Of a stretch of 64,000 bases of DNA, positions 1 to 9,425 are shown piece by piece. The stretch covers positions 3,154,549-3,218,548 of the forward strand of contig OX595990.1 of the NCBI GenBank assembly GCA_951394045.1, in the 5' to 3' direction. Under the pieces are notes generated by a model. The model saw nothing but the letters and a program-made list of their open reading frames with translations. It made no database searches and had not been told where the DNA came from. Source of the stretch: Nitzschia sp. DOCU1. Taxonomy: Eukaryota > Bacillariophyta > Bacillariophyceae > Bacillariales > Bacillariaceae. The translations under genes and the position numbers were made by a program. Position 1 is the first letter of the stretch. Each line of letters begins with the position of its first letter.

Positions 1-1
1 A

Positions 2-1957
2 GTACCACCGTCCCTGTCCAAAAACAAGAGCCCAAGTTTCAGAAAGACCGAAGAGGATTCTCTCATCCGTCTACGATGCGAATTGGAATCGCTTAGGGCA
101 GAACGAGATGCTCTAGAAAACCAAGTTCGTCAATTGGAACAAGATCGAGACAGCCACTCGGCGGAAGCTGTGATGCAAGTCAGGCAAGAGCTAGAGAAGC
201 AAATCCAAGTCCTCAAGGATGAGCTAGATCGCCGCTCTTTGGAGTTCCAAACCCAAAAGCGCTCTCTGCAAGCCGATTTGTCAGCGCAGGAAATCGATGA
301 GCTGACATCGGAAGTCGAAACGCTCAAGGATGAGCATCGAGTAGAAATGGAAGAACAGCGCCTGACCATGAAGGCGGAGAAAGATCAAGCTATAGCGGAG
401 GCCAATGCACGTTTCGAGGAACTCCGCTCTGGCTTTGAAGAAAAAATGGTGCACCTCGTTGAGGCTCATGGTAAAGAGAAGAAAGCGCTCCTGTCTCAAA
501 TCGATAAACTCAAGGAGCAGCATCGTCAGCAGGAAGACGCCAAGAAGGAAATCGAGTCTCTCCAAGAAAAACTGGATCGATTACGCATCGAGTTTGAAGA
601 TGAAAAGGTCGAAATCATTCGCACTAGCTCCAGACAAGCCGATGAACTTCAGACCAAACTCAGCATGCAACAACAAGAGCACGAAGAGGCGCTAGAGTCC
701 CTCCAACAAACGATCGAGTCTCTCGAATCAGAAATTGCGTCACTTCGTGCGGACGCACAGTCGAAGGAGGCTTTCACAGTTTCAAGTCAGTACCTCGAAG
801 AAATGAAAGCCAAGTATGAAGAAGAGATGGAGTCTCTCAAGAGCAAGTCTCACGACGAAGCGGAAAAGCTCGAACATGAGCTCGAGGCGGCATTAACTGA
901 GCAGGCCCATCTCGAATCCAAGATTGCGACTTTGGAAAAACAACTTGTCGCCATGACGGAATCTCACAAGAAGGAAATCGAGGAGACGGCGCTCAATGCC
1001 AAGATTGAAATGGAGAAGGAGCTGCAGGAACTTGAAGCTACTGTCATGAACATGGGCAAAGGTAATGGTGAATCGTCAAGGCAAATCGCCGAACTCCAGG
1101 CCAAGACGAAAACCGACCAGGAAGAATACGCCCGTCGTATTCGTGAAGTTCGGGAGGAACACAACAAGGAGATTGACGACCTTTTGAAGCAGCTCGACTT
1201 GGTAGAGGCGGAACATGTTGAAAAGACGTCCAACATGCGGCAACTGGTGAAGGAAAAGGAGGCTGTCATTTCTGCACTTGGAGCGCAGCTTGCCGACGCG
1301 GAAACCCGGCTCTCCGCCGCCACGGAAGAGCGGGAGGCATTGACTCGACGCGTTGGGGAGCTGGAAGAAGAAGTTTGCATTGCGAGGGCTGAGACCGAGT
1401 CCAAGGCTAAGGAAGTCAAGCGTCTCATTGCTGAGCGTACCAAAGCAGTTGAACAGGAAGAGATCTTGCGTGAAAAGCTTTGCGAGGCAGCTCGTGAGGA
1501 AATGGTCCAACAGGCAGAAAGTCAGTTCCGCGAGCTGAACTCCACCTACAAGAAGCTTAAGCATTCCTATGATGAAGCGACCGCCAAGATTGCGATGCTC
1601 GACAAGGAACTTGTTGCTGCCAAGAAACGAGCTGACCAGATCAAACGCGAGAAGGAAGCTCGAGAAGAGGATCTTGCCGATGAGCTGGCCCAAGCAAAGG
1701 CAGCCGCTGCCACTGCCGACTTGACGGCTTCAAGGAAAATGAAGCAATACCGAAGTGATTTGGACAAGGCAAAGCAGTTTGAGAAAGATCTTCAGCTCAA
1801 GCTGGACGAAGCGCTGGCTACCAGCGGTTCCGTGCAACGGACACTGGCAAGTGTCGTCGCCGAGAAGGAGAAGCTTCTTGAAGAAAACAAGGAGATGAAG
1901 GCGGTGTGCGAGGAATTGATGGAACTCGTCGAGCAACAGGGGAACTCATCAAAGTAG
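2..1957 (+). CDS. Long coiled-coil protein with TACC-like C-terminus (5' end outside window)
   Basis: The frame is open from the window edge (base 2) to a TAG at 1955-1957, so the N-terminus is missing; no ATG near the left edge should be taken as the start. About 650 residues are visible. Almost all are charged heptad-type coiled coil rich in Glu, Lys, Gln and Leu, with no Pro-rich or globular break. The last 25 residues carry the pattern E-E-N-K-E-M-x-x-V-C-E-E-L-M, which resembles the end of the TACC domain of animal and yeast centrosome or spindle proteins that bind ch-TOG/XMAP215. That link is an inference from a short motif; other long coiled coils (myosin tail, golgin, SMC-like) remain possible. 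Coiled-coil nature is certain, the family name is not. Confidence 0.85.
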   Translation, partial: VPPSLSKNKSPSFRKTEEDSLIRLRCELESLRAERDALENQVRQLEQDRDSHSAEAVMQVRQELEKQIQVLKDELDRRSLEFQTQKRSLQADLSAQEIDELTSEVETLKDEHRVEMEEQRLTMKAEKDQAIAEANARFEELRSGFEEKMVHLVEAHGKEKKALLSQIDKLKEQHRQQEDAKKEIESLQEKLDRLRIEFEDEKVEIIRTSSRQADELQTKLSMQQQEHEEALESLQQTIESLESEIASLRADAQSKEAFTVSSQYLEEMKAKYEEEMESLKSKSHDEAEKLEHELEAALTEQAHLESKIATLEKQLVAMTESHKKEIEETALNAKIEMEKELQELEATVMNMGKGNGESSRQIAELQAKTKTDQEEYARRIREVREEHNKEIDDLLKQLDLVEAEHVEKTSNMRQLVKEKEAVISALGAQLADAETRLSAATEEREALTRRVGELEEEVCIARAETESKAKEVKRLIAERTKAVEQEEILREKLCEAAREEMVQQAESQFRELNSTYKKLKHSYDEATAKIAMLDKELVAAKKRADQIKREKEAREEDLADELAQAKAAAATADLTASRKMKQYRSDLDKAKQFEKDLQLKLDEALATSGSVQRTLASVVAEKEKLLEENKEMKAVCEELMELVEQQGNSSK

Positions 1958-3196
1958 AAGTCATTAATCAGACTAGAGACAAGTCATCATTTGTGTCATT
2001 GCAGCTGAATTTTCTAGCATCAAGAAGCAGGGACAATAGAGGACAGCCGACGACACGGGACTATGAGTGCGATTGTTCTTCATTCTCACATTGTATATGA
2101 GGGGTGGAGACACTCTAGCTAGATACGGTAGTCATAGAAGGTAGTGATTTAGGCTTTCATAACCGTCGCACCGCTGTCAGTTTTCCCCGAGATAGCTACT
2201 ACTAGCAGAACATATACATAACATTGGCGACTATAGAGTGCTGTACTCACTAGTAAGACAACTACTGGCCTGCGGCCAAGCGATATGAAGTAGTCCTAAA
2301 GAAGGCATTCACTCTGTCGATAAACCCAATACCCATCCATGTGGCTAACCCTGCAGACGGGATTGGAAAACATGACTCGTATTTCCGCCGTCCGTGTGCT
2401 CGCGAACTGCGAGCAGGCGGCCCCGGCCCGTGGGTTCTCGGCTCTCATCGTCGTCGGCTAAAAATCATCATTCTTTGCATGGAGCCAGCGAAAGAAGTCA
2501 GATATGACTTGATAACAGGTTCCTGAGCCCTGATAATCAGAGAAACAAAACACTTTATTTCAGCTTTATCGAACAATATATGAGGGGAGTGGAAATTCGA
2601 GCAAAGAAAGCTCGGATCGCAGCTTTTCAAACAAAACCCAGGTACGCCCCGCCGATGGGAAATTGCACGCGTTGAATGCTGCATTTCTCTGCCATTTCGT
2701 TACCATTTTCCGCTTTTTCGGTACTAACCTCATACATTCTCGATTGATTATCAGTTCTTTCATCGAGCGCTTTATTCCTTTGCTACCCGAGGAAACAGAC
2801 GATGATGTTCCCAACCAACACAACCCGGTAAGTCCCATCGGTTTTGTTCTGCTCGTCGCACCACCGCTGACGACTCAATCGTTCAATTTCAGTCACGATT
2901 TCCTTTGTTTAAGGGTTTCCTTGCTATTAAGTGTGGGGCCTTAATACGACCTCTCCTTGCGACATCAGCGGCAATGGTTCTTTGACATCCACGAGGAACA
3001 AGTTATTTAACTGAAGATGGAAACGTCATGTCGCGGGCTATTGACGATTCTTGTCTTTCCCATCTCGGCACAACGTGTCTTTGGCAGCACACTCCGTCTG
3101 TGCGTCGTCAATTTTCGGGCAAGAATCAAGACGCCTACCGCTTGCTCCAATGGCGATGAAGTTCATTGCTTATGAAAAAGAAGATTGATCTATTCT
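1958..3196. other. Long gap between convergent genes; possible small spliced + strand transcript
   Basis: This gap is unusually long for two genes pointing at each other. A good GTAAGT...TTTCAG intron lies at 2828-2892 (65 bp) on the + strand. Joining its flanks gives only a 25-codon ATG frame from 2801. A separate 52-codon ATG frame runs 3017-3175 with a hydrophobic N-terminus. Either a small gene or a noncoding spliced transcript may be here. Nothing else was recognised. Confidence 0.3.
3017..3175 (+). CDS. Possible 52-residue small protein
   Basis: A short ATG frame ends in TGA just before the 3' end of the convergent large gene. The first ~22 residues are hydrophobic with a signal-peptide look (LLTILVFPISAQRVFG), followed by a basic segment and three Cys in total. 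It lies downstream of a plausible intron at 2828-2892 that would sit in its 5' UTR. No homologue is recognised, and a frame of this size can occur by chance. Confidence 0.2.
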   Translation: METSCRGLLTILVFPISAQRVFGSTLRLCVVNFRARIKTPTACSNGDEVHCL

Positions 3197-6100
3197 CTAA
3201 GTCTTACTGGTTCTGCTCTTTCGCTTCTCTTGGGTCTTCTGCCTTGCCTCGAGAAAAGCAGAGAGATGCGTTTTCATTCGATCCAAGACAATTTGGTGCC
3301 TGGCCAAAACCGTTTCGTCGTTAAGGTCTTCGTCATCGTCGGACTCGTCATCGCTGTCCACATCGAGGTCTTCAAAATTGACCTGTCGAATCAAAGGCGC
3401 GAAAATCGTTCGCCCTCTTGGGGTAATCGGTGCGTCGGCCGCCCTTGGTGTACCTGGGCGAGCAACATTCTGGAAGATACCTGCCACATCGACCCACGGT
3501 ATCTCTCGCGTACTTCGCGTCATCGGACCGTCGTCCACCGGCTCTGGTTCCTCCAGCTGCTCAACAGGAGGAACACTACTACTCGAAGAGGGCCGTCTGC
3601 CGCGTGCTCTACCAGGAAGCTTGAGGCTGAATTGTGACAGCGACAGCGATCTAGGCCTTGTGGCGTGGTTGTGCTTCCCATACGGAGTATTTTCAACCTT
3701 GTCGGGCCTCCAGGCCAACGGCGCCGAATAGTGCTTGGGATCGTAAAGGGACCAGCTGGTCGCAACGGCGGATCCCGTGCCGGGCTGAACCGGTGGTTCT
3801 GAAAAGGAAGACCTGCGCTTGAGCCAACCCCGCGGGGTCGAGGCTCCTGATGAGGCGACTGATTTGCTGGAATCTGCCGTGACAGCAGTCGGTGGGTCCG
3901 TGTATGCCCCAGGAACTGGGGTGCCGCCTTTGATGTTATGGCGATCCTGCAGCTTCTTCAGTGACTTTTGGATCATGGCTCTGGCATGGGCTTGACGCAT
4001 CAAGTCATCGCCAGTCAAGTTCGCATTGAAACCGTTCACAGGACGACAGGGGTCCTCCCAAGCACCTGTTTCGTCGGTGAAGACGTCGTACGGAATCATG
4101 GTGGAAACGTTGACTTCCTCATTCTGAATAACTTCAAAGAGGTCGCCATGGCCAAGGGCCTCCCCTGCTCTAACCATTGCGCTAACGTAAGCATGGGAGA
4201 ACGAAAGCGACATTGTTGCCTTTCGCGAGATGAGCGCAGCGAGGAGTGCTCGTTCTTGCGATTTGCTATGCAAAGCGCATTTTCTTGACTCATCAAGGTA
4301 ATCCAACAAGTCATTGAAACGATGCACGGTGGCATCTGCCTGTGCGTTAACTTTCAAGCTGGATGTGAGGCCTTTCGACACGGTGGCCACTACGAGAAGA
4401 TCGAGCGTCGCCGTCACGAACCCGGCCGAGTCCTTTTCTTGACTTCCTTTGGCAGACAGCGGGCCCTTGCTTTTGATCGCCATAAGTGCAATCGCAAGAG
4501 AAGTACTCGACCCCGAGTTTTTGTCCTCCACAGCTTTACCAAGAGACGCGGCGGCCTTCTCTACTGCTGTTGTGATTAGCCACTTGCATTCAGGTTCTAC
4601 ATCGATTCTTCCGCTCTTGGCGAAAGCTCGCTGAAAACAATCTTCATGATATTTCCACAGCCAAAGAAGAATCGTGGCAACGGCAGCATCACGAGAAGAT
4701 TGGGGAATCCCGCTGAGAACTGTGCTTTTCAGGGGCGCAGCGTTGAGCCTGTCCTTCAGGAGATTAGCAACAATTGTCTTCGGAATTGGAACGGTTGTTC
4801 CCACTGCTACAAAGTAGCCAACGACTGAAGACTTCTCAGACAGCCCGAGCGACCCAGCAAGTTCCACGGCTTCGTGGCTTCGAGCCTCAAGAATAAGAGA
4901 TGCGATATTGGTGGGCACATCAGGAGGGGCTGGAGGTACAAAGAATTGCAGGCCGCCAGGGGTCTGATTCGTGCTTGCATGCGCCACTTTTGTACCCTGA
5001 GTTGCGGCAGCAATAGTTTTGGTGTCTTCCTCGATGCTGTTAACCGGGGCAACCTTCTGGCCAGGCGCCGAATCAGGCACCGCTGGCGAGCTGGCCCTAT
5101 TGGGGATGCTTGCTACTTCCGTGGTGTTGGGTTCTGCCGACACAGATGCCGGCTCTGCACTACCAATCCTTGCTTGCTTTTCTGGTGGTGCAGCAGTGGC
5201 ATCGCCTTGGGAGAATTTCCTCTTCCTGGATGCCTCTTCTGTCGAATCCTTTGAGCCGTCGCCAGCCTTTGTGGTGGCCTCCTCGTCATGACCCGAAGCA
5301 TTTTTAGACTGCAGTGGCGCACCCCCATCGGCTTCGCTCTCATTGGAAACCTGCTTTGAATCATCTTTGGCCGGTTTCTTCGAGTTGGAATCGCTTGTGT
5401 TCGCCTGCGTCGAACCACGACGTGATGCTTGCTGGGCTGGATGACCGACAGGAGCGATACCTGCCTGGCCCATGAAAGGGTTCATCATAGCACCACCCAT
5501 GTGGCCAAAGTGCGTATTGGCAGGATATCCGTGTCCACTGGACAAATACGCGAGTGCCTGTTGGTGACGATGTGCCACAGCGGCATGTGCTGCAGCTGCA
5601 GCTGAGGCTGCTGACTGATCTCGAAGCATGGCTCGTGCCCGGTCTTGAAGCGGGAAATTCATCATGGCGTTTCTGTGGGGATTGATGCCCAGGGCAGCAA
5701 AAGAGTGTGCAGATGCGGCGGCTGCAGCCGACGCAGCCCCGATCGCTGACCAGTCGTATCCCGTGGCAGGTTGTGGATGCAGGCCCCCGACATAATCTGC
5801 CAGATCGCCACCATGGTGAGGCGCGGACAGTCTGGAAATACGGAGTTGATTCGCCAGCTGAATGGCATTTGGATGAAAGTGCTCCGCACCATTCATGTGG
5901 CCCGGGCGTCGTGCCATGCCAGGATTCATGAGCACTAGGTGAGAAGGGTCCCAGACGTTTGTTGCTTGCGCCGGTGGTAGCTGGCCCTGTTGGCCGGCAG
6001 CAGCCGCTGGCCGTGGTGCGGGTGCCTGGTTGGACTTGCTGCTCGGCTTGGCACTAGAATTGCCGCTGTTCTCTGTCGATTCGCTAGAGGAGGCGGCAGC

Positions 6101-8875
6101 TGGAGTGCCATCGGGTGGAGACTTGCTTCTTTCTTTGGCACCGCTTTCGCTGCTGTCATTCAACGCTTCGCCTCCTCCGCGAAGGGGAAGTGGAGAAGCA
6201 CTCGACGAATGATTGGGTTGTTGCATTTCGCGCCCAATGGCATGCGCGCCCAAGGAAGGATTGCAGATGCTGTCGCAAAAATACCGTTGCGTTGAAGTCG
6301 TGAATTTCTGGTGCAACCTTTTGAGCCTGCCAATGGATCGACGGCTGACTCCACCCTCGTCTCCCATGGCCCTCTTTTCGGCTACAGCAAACATGCTTGT
6401 GTCCAAGTTATCTGGAAAGATGACTTCGTCGACAAACGGGCTATCCACTGGCGACGGCTGAATCAAACCTACCGCTTGCATGACATGAAAGGCCAGCATG
6501 GGGTCCATGGCACCCGGCTTGAGATTCGACTCGGGCGTTTTCCCCTTATCCTCTTGCGGCGATTTCGCATCAAAGTTCTGGATGCCGTGCAAGAATCCAA
6601 TCTCAGTCACCCGCTGGCGCTTGCGGGACCCTGCTTCAGGGGTACGTGGCAAATACGAGCCGTCAAACTGACGCAGAACTTGTTTTATTGCTTCCTTGGC
6701 TCTGGCACTCCCGGCATCATTCACTACATGTGGCACTCGCTTGCGGGTTTTACGTTCTTTGGCTGTGGGGAGCGGAGGCAAGGCCAAATTGGAGTAGGCT
6801 GGATGCAAGAGACCACCTTGTTGCTTGCCACTGTTCTGCAAAGCTCGTCGACGACCACCTTGCGATTCTGGATACGGATGTTTGAACCTTTGATGATGCT
6901 GTGCCTTGTTCTGTGAGCTCTGTGTCCCTACTCCTCGTTCCATCAAGGCCAAAGTGGCAGCACTATAATTCCCGTCAGTTCGAAGTTCTTCCCCAGAAGG
7001 GCTAATACTCAGTAAGGTTTGCAATGACATGGTGGCTTGGACCCGCGCTCGAATGGCATTGGCGGCCGCACTGGGGATGGGAGGTGTCGTCGTCGTTGGT
7101 TGGGGTGACGTTGATTTTGGCACTGGTCGCTTGGAGGAGGATGCTACCCCTGTGCCACTTGGCTTGGCCGCACTTGCCGTTGCACCTGAAGCTGCCTTGG
7201 CTCCGCCAGGAGCAGCAGCTGCGGATGTGGTTGGCGGTGTTTTCAGAGTGGCAGCTCCTGCCGCGGGTCCTACAGCTGCCTTGTTATCACTACCACCCGC
7301 CCTGTTGCTCTCCGATGCCACCGCTGCAGTGGACTCATCTTTAGATTGCGGTGGTACTACAATGGGAGGCGGTGGAGTGGGATTATTTGCCAAAAACTCG
7401 AGTCTTGACCAGTTGTGGTAGTCCATTCCACTGCTCCGCCGGCGCTTTCGTTCCGCCCGAAGCGCGGCTCCCTTTCGAGTCCGATCTAACATGACTTCTC
7501 CAGCGGCTGCTGCCGCTGCACTAATGCCCTTGACTCGTTGCCCCGTTACCGGATGAGTGGGTCCCCGATCTCGATACCTCGATAGATCCATGCCAGCAAC
7601 ATTTTGTTCTGGAAGGACAATCAAGGACAAACCTGCTGATATGTACATGAGTTGGTCAGCATTTTCGGCATTCATAATCTCGAGTGGATTCATCATGGTC
7701 ACTGGTTGATCCGTGGGCGCTGGTGTGGTGGTGGGAGCGGCTGCCACAGCATTCCCTGGAGTACTGCTACTACTATTGGCGGTGGCGGCCGGCGTGTCGG
7801 TTGTAGCTGGTTTTGTCGCTGTTGCCGCCGTCCCAGTACTTGATTTGACACCTGGTGGTGGTGGCGGCGGCGTACTACTACTACTTGGAGCAGGAAAAGG
7901 AGCACCCGTCGCAGGAGACACACCACCCGTCACCATCATTATTTCCGTATTGAGTTTGGATGCTTCCTTCTTTTCAATGGTCTTTTCTGTATTGAGCCGT
8001 TCAATTTCCTGTTCTAGTTCGGCAGCCGCCTTGGCCGGATCGGTCAAGACGTGCGTCAAGATTTGTGCCGTGGAAGCTGGTGGAGTCAGGCACACCCGAT
8101 ACTTGCCATAGACTCGTTCGGTAAAAGCATTCCGCAATTGCCGCGTCTGTTCCAAGGCGGTATGCAATCGCCGTCGAGCATCTGCCAGACAGGTGTCGGA
8201 TCCTACAATGAAAGAACCATATTTGTCGGTCAATGGGGCACGTTCCTTCCGAAGTTTTTCTTCCAACAAGGACTGTTCATCCATCAAGACGACAGCATTC
8301 GTAGCAGTGGAGTGGGAAGGGGATGGTGGCGACGAGGAATCAGGCAATGAGTCATCGCCACGAGGCGTCGATGCCCTACTACCAATGGCAACCAGCCTGT
8401 TGTTGACCCCAGCAACAGCCGACATGGGCGCTGTCCCTGACAGAGGCCGTTGGCTATGACTATCAACAGAAGAAGAAGGGTTGGATTTCAAAGAGGCGGC
8501 GGCAGGTCGGACCGCGGAGGGTGGTGGCAAAAATTCCGCGGGTACCATGGACGACGCTTTCCCCTGCTCCAGCAGAGGTTTTCGAGGAATATCCACAGAG
8601 ACTTGATCGCTTCCGGTGTTTTCTACTGCTGCTGTTTTTAATGGCTGCGACTTTGCCGTTGTGTCATTATTCTTCTTTTGTGAGGAGGCCGTTGCCAGTT
8701 TGGGGGCTGAAGCTGCTGCTACTAAAACTGCCTCTGCCTCTACTTTTTGACCACCCGCCTTCATATTCGTTGCTGCAGTATCGGACGGTGTTATTTGCGC
8801 CTTGCTAGAGTCGTGGGGGTTGCTGGTGGGTTTCGATTTGGCCTCCACGGCCTTGGAGGCCGACCTTCCCTCCAT
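3197..8875 (-). CDS. Large low-complexity protein of unknown function (1,892 aa)
   Basis: A single uninterrupted frame from ATG at 8875 to the stop at 3197. The N-terminal 800 residues are rich in Ala, Ser, Thr and Pro, with one ordered, charged helical stretch near residues 205-310 (starting around EEKLRKERAPL). Basic Lys/Arg clusters near 720-770 could be nuclear-localisation signals. A second ordered region, roughly residues 1340-1680, is largely helical and includes W-E-D-P-C-R-P and a conserved-looking segment A-R-A-M-I-Q-K-S-L-K-K-L-Q. The C-terminus is acidic (a D/E run near 1840) and then basic. It resembles proteins I know only as conserved and unnamed in diatoms; no enzyme motif is seen. 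A nuclear scaffold or regulator is a guess. It is divergent from exportin-4. Confidence 0.85.
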   Translation of the reverse strand: MEGRSASKAVEAKSKPTSNPHDSSKAQITPSDTAATNMKAGGQKVEAEAVLVAAASAPKLATASSQKKNNDTTAKSQPLKTAAVENTGSDQVSVDIPRKPLLEQGKASSMVPAEFLPPPSAVRPAAASLKSNPSSSVDSHSQRPLSGTAPMSAVAGVNNRLVAIGSRASTPRGDDSLPDSSSPPSPSHSTATNAVVLMDEQSLLEEKLRKERAPLTDKYGSFIVGSDTCLADARRRLHTALEQTRQLRNAFTERVYGKYRVCLTPPASTAQILTHVLTDPAKAAAELEQEIERLNTEKTIEKKEASKLNTEIMMVTGGVSPATGAPFPAPSSSSTPPPPPPGVKSSTGTAATATKPATTDTPAATANSSSSTPGNAVAAAPTTTPAPTDQPVTMMNPLEIMNAENADQLMYISAGLSLIVLPEQNVAGMDLSRYRDRGPTHPVTGQRVKGISAAAAAAGEVMLDRTRKGAALRAERKRRRSSGMDYHNWSRLEFLANNPTPPPPIVVPPQSKDESTAAVASESNRAGGSDNKAAVGPAAGAATLKTPPTTSAAAAPGGAKAASGATASAAKPSGTGVASSSKRPVPKSTSPQPTTTTPPIPSAAANAIRARVQATMSLQTLLSISPSGEELRTDGNYSAATLALMERGVGTQSSQNKAQHHQRFKHPYPESQGGRRRALQNSGKQQGGLLHPAYSNLALPPLPTAKERKTRKRVPHVVNDAGSARAKEAIKQVLRQFDGSYLPRTPEAGSRKRQRVTEIGFLHGIQNFDAKSPQEDKGKTPESNLKPGAMDPMLAFHVMQAVGLIQPSPVDSPFVDEVIFPDNLDTSMFAVAEKRAMGDEGGVSRRSIGRLKRLHQKFTTSTQRYFCDSICNPSLGAHAIGREMQQPNHSSSASPLPLRGGGEALNDSSESGAKERSKSPPDGTPAAASSSESTENSGNSSAKPSSKSNQAPAPRPAAAAGQQGQLPPAQATNVWDPSHLVLMNPGMARRPGHMNGAEHFHPNAIQLANQLRISRLSAPHHGGDLADYVGGLHPQPATGYDWSAIGAASAAAAASAHSFAALGINPHRNAMMNFPLQDRARAMLRDQSAASAAAAAHAAVAHRHQQALAYLSSGHGYPANTHFGHMGGAMMNPFMGQAGIAPVGHPAQQASRRGSTQANTSDSNSKKPAKDDSKQVSNESEADGGAPLQSKNASGHDEEATTKAGDGSKDSTEEASRKRKFSQGDATAAPPEKQARIGSAEPASVSAEPNTTEVASIPNRASSPAVPDSAPGQKVAPVNSIEEDTKTIAAATQGTKVAHASTNQTPGGLQFFVPPAPPDVPTNIASLILEARSHEAVELAGSLGLSEKSSVVGYFVAVGTTVPIPKTIVANLLKDRLNAAPLKSTVLSGIPQSSRDAAVATILLWLWKYHEDCFQRAFAKSGRIDVEPECKWLITTAVEKAAASLGKAVEDKNSGSSTSLAIALMAIKSKGPLSAKGSQEKDSAGFVTATLDLLVVATVSKGLTSSLKVNAQADATVHRFNDLLDYLDESRKCALHSKSQERALLAALISRKATMSLSFSHAYVSAMVRAGEALGHGDLFEVIQNEEVNVSTMIPYDVFTDETGAWEDPCRPVNGFNANLTGDDLMRQAHARAMIQKSLKKLQDRHNIKGGTPVPGAYTDPPTAVTADSSKSVASSGASTPRGWLKRRSSFSEPPVQPGTGSAVATSWSLYDPKHYSAPLAWRPDKVENTPYGKHNHATRPRSLSLSQFSLKLPGRARGRRPSSSSSVPPVEQLEEPEPVDDGPMTRSTREIPWVDVAGIFQNVARPGTPRAADAPITPRGRTIFAPLIRQVNFEDLDVDSDDESDDDEDLNDETVLARHQIVLDRMKTHLSAFLEARQKTQEKRKSRTSKT

Positions 8876-9425
8876 TGTGAGTCGTCCGTAGTAGGATTTT
8901 CACTGGATTTCCTCGTAGACCAAAAATAGCCTCTGTTAATGCTCTTTCTCCTCGTAATCTTGGTGGGACGCTCCCGTTTCTGTCCCCGTGGTCTCAGGGG
9001 AGTATAATCCGACCTTTTAAGGTGGGTTTCCAGTTGAAACAAGGCTTGTTTCAATAACAATCGTCTCGGAAGAGCCACCTCTTGGATGGAGGAGGTGGCT
9101 GTAATGCTTGCTTGTACGAGGCGTTTTTGCGTAGAAAATACGTAGAAAAAAATAGATCCTCTCAATGGCGAAACACACGAGGCAACACGATAGGCCGCTC
9201 GTGCTCGAATGACCTGTTTCGGCCAATCACGAGTTTTCTTCGAGACCTCGCGCTTTGCGAAACCCGGAAGACAAACGCGCAGAGAGTGCGAGAATGACAA
9301 CTTCGACTAAAATTGAAGTAGGGGAGGCAAGATGCAGATTTTGACCATGGCCAGCATAATTTTCATCGGGCAGTGCTTTACCGACCAGTAGACTTTATTG
9401 TGGGGTTCACAAAGCATATTGTAGA
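8876..9425. promoter_or_regulatory. Shared divergent promoter region
   Basis: About 550 bp separate the start codons of the large unknown gene (-) and exportin-4 (+). The region should hold both promoters and 5' UTRs. No clear TATA box or repeat was picked out, and the short frames inside it look like chance. Confidence 0.5.

Noticed and set aside
5935..7421. Several + strand frames of 100-200 codons inside the large unknown gene
   Set aside because: Antisense shadows of a GC-rich, low-complexity coding sequence.
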